NCBI GenBank assembly: GCA_020444775.1
Contig: JAGRHX010000332.1
Location: 1 to 7,211 of the forward strand
Length of the DNA stretch: 7,211 nt
Reading direction: 5' to 3'
Origin: Gammaproteobacteria bacterium
GTDB lineage: Bacteria; Pseudomonadota; Gammaproteobacteria; HK1
Shown here: piece after piece, positions 6,171-7,211 of the stretch
Layout of the letters: each line of letters opens with the position of its first letter
Numbering within the stretch: position 1 is the first letter of the stretch
The notes under the pieces: model-generated
Told to the model about the DNA's origin: nothing
Database searches by the model: none
The model's input: only the letters and a program-made list of their open reading frames with translations
Position numbers and translations under genes: made by a program

Positions 6171-7211
6171 TCAATCACCACGCAACAGGATATGCGCCCC
6201 GACCCGCATCACACGCGCATTGCCGCCACGTGAGAAGGTGCGCCCCAGGCCGGCGTCGACACCGACCTCGATCTCGGGGAACGGTGAATAACGCAGCGCG
6301 ACCTCACCGGTGCTGCCTTCGGCGTTGAATCGGTCGATCGTGTAGCCGACCGAACCCTCCACCTCCACATAGTCCGTCAACATACCGCTCATGAACAGGA
6401 ATCCGCTGTGACTCTCGCGCGATGCGACCGGCATCAGCTCGAAACGCTCGCCCCGATCATTGAGCACCGGTGGCGCGCGCGTCAGGACGTGTTCGGTATC
6501 GAGCCGATAACCGATGGAGACGAACGGACCGATGTCTTTGAGCACGTAGTTGAAGCCCAGCTTGGCGTCCACCGAGGTCGCGGCACTTGGGTCGCGCGCG
6601 ATGCCATAACGGTTGTAGCCCAGGGATATCTCGTATTGGGTACGCGGATTCAGCTCGCCCTGGTGCGACAGACGACCGCCGCTGCTGATCCCCTTGTCGG
6701 CGATACCCTGCAGCAGATCCCAGTACGGCTGGCGCCAGTGCCCGCGCAAGGCGGTCGTGCCATGATTGCTTCGCCACAGCACGCCACCATGCAGGCCTGG
6801 CCCGGATTGCGCGCCGCTCATCCCGACCTCGAAGCTGTAGGCGCTTGGGGTGTCGAGCGTCACGGTCAGCTTGCCGCGCATCCGCGAGGCCTCGAAGCTA
6901 CCCTGACCGCCGTCCTGGCGGGTCAGGGTCGGCGCATCGACCTGGCGCCGCTCCAGATCCAGCTCCAGGGCAGCCGAGGATCCGATCAGGGCGCGCGTCA
7001 GCAGGCGACTGATCTGCTGGCGATCCTCCTGTTCGACCTCCTGGATGTCATGGTCCAGGCGCAGCTTTGGTCCGAACTGTCGGTGCAGCTCGGCCTTGGC
7101 CGCGACCGTGCCCTGATTGTCCGGATTCAGCGTCAACGCCCGGTCGTACAAAGTGATCGCCTGACGCCAGCGTCCGAGCCGGGTCTCCGCCTCGGCCAGG
7201 AAGATCAGCGT
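6171..7211 (-). CDS. pelB: PelB, outer-membrane Pel exporter, C-terminal part (5' end outside window)
   Basis: Partial gene: the frame is open from the window edge and ends at TGA 6173-6171, giving the last 346 residues. The leftmost apparent start (7151) is an internal TTG, so the protein continues upstream. Residues about 5-32 form a canonical TPR (AEAETRLGRWRQAI, then YDRALTLNPDN), the last of the periplasmic superhelix. After a charged helical linker (about 50-75), residues about 80-346 show alternating polar/hydrophobic strands with Gly and aromatic residues typical of an outer-membrane beta-barrel (for example YEISLGYNRYG, FVSIGYRL, VEVEGSVGYTIDRF). Known PelB proteins are about 1,200 residues with TPRs followed by a porin-like barrel that exports Pel; this fragment matches that end. 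Location ahead of pelC supports the call. The protein ends in LLRGD rather than the usual terminal aromatic residue of such barrels. Confidence 0.9.
   Translation of the reverse strand, partial: TLIFLAEAETRLGRWRQAITLYDRALTLNPDNQGTVAAKAELHRQFGPKLRLDHDIQEVEQEDRQQISRLLTRALIGSSAALELDLERRQVDAPTLTRQDGGQGSFEASRMRGKLTVTLDTPSAYSFEVGMSGAQSGPGLHGGVLWRSNHGTTALRGHWRQPYWDLLQGIADKGISSGGRLSHQGELNPRTQYEISLGYNRYGIARDPSAATSVDAKLGFNYVLKDIGPFVSIGYRLDTEHVLTRAPPVLNDRGERFELMPVASRESHSGFLFMSGMLTDYVEVEGSVGYTIDRFNAEGSTGEVALRYSPFPEIEVGVDAGLGRTFSRGGNARVMRVGAHILLRGD

Noticed and set aside
5978..6181. 67-codon minus-strand frame starting inside the pelB end
   Set aside because: It competes with the 65-codon frame in the same spacer. 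It is rich in Cys, Arg and Pro, as out-of-phase GC-rich frames usually are, and I see no support for it.

Overview
The window holds most of a Pel exopolysaccharide operon, read entirely on the minus strand (right to left): the 3' end of pelB, then pelC, pelD, pelE, pelF and the 5' half of pelG. The order matches the classical pelABCDEFG cluster of Pseudomonas aeruginosa. pelA would lie beyond the right edge and the rest of pelG beyond the left edge. The outer-membrane export parts (PelB barrel, PelC lipoprotein) indicate a Gram-negative host. The high G+C content and strong G/C preference at third codon positions suggest a high-GC proteobacterium, probably a gammaproteobacterium, but no marker gene fixes the taxon.

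Layout, in transcription order. 7211-6171: PelB C-terminal part, with the last TPR and the outer-membrane beta-barrel. 6170-5897: 274 bases with no recognised gene but with chained short reading frames. 5896-5207: PelC lipoprotein. 5206-5013: 194 bases with no recognised gene, again with short chained frames and an unclear pelD start. 5012-3456: PelD, the c-di-GMP receptor. 3446-2253: PelE, membrane plus helical-repeat protein. 2256-709: PelF, cytoplasmic GT4 glycosyltransferase. 666-1: PelG N-terminal half, polytopic membrane protein.

How they work together (established for Pel, assigned here by homology recognised from sequence): PelD binds c-di-GMP and, with PelE and PelG, forms an inner-membrane complex that recruits and activates PelF. 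PelF polymerises the N-acetylhexosamine polymer in the cytoplasm and PelG (with PelD/E) moves it across the inner membrane. PelA (not in the window) modifies it in the periplasm, and the PelC ring and PelB barrel export it.

No RNA gene, mobile element, CRISPR array, promoter or convincing terminator was found. The system is known. The parts that deserve a second look are the two unusual spacers around pelC, the absent ATG of pelD, and the repeated use of overlapping stop/start codons, including through short unexplained reading frames.
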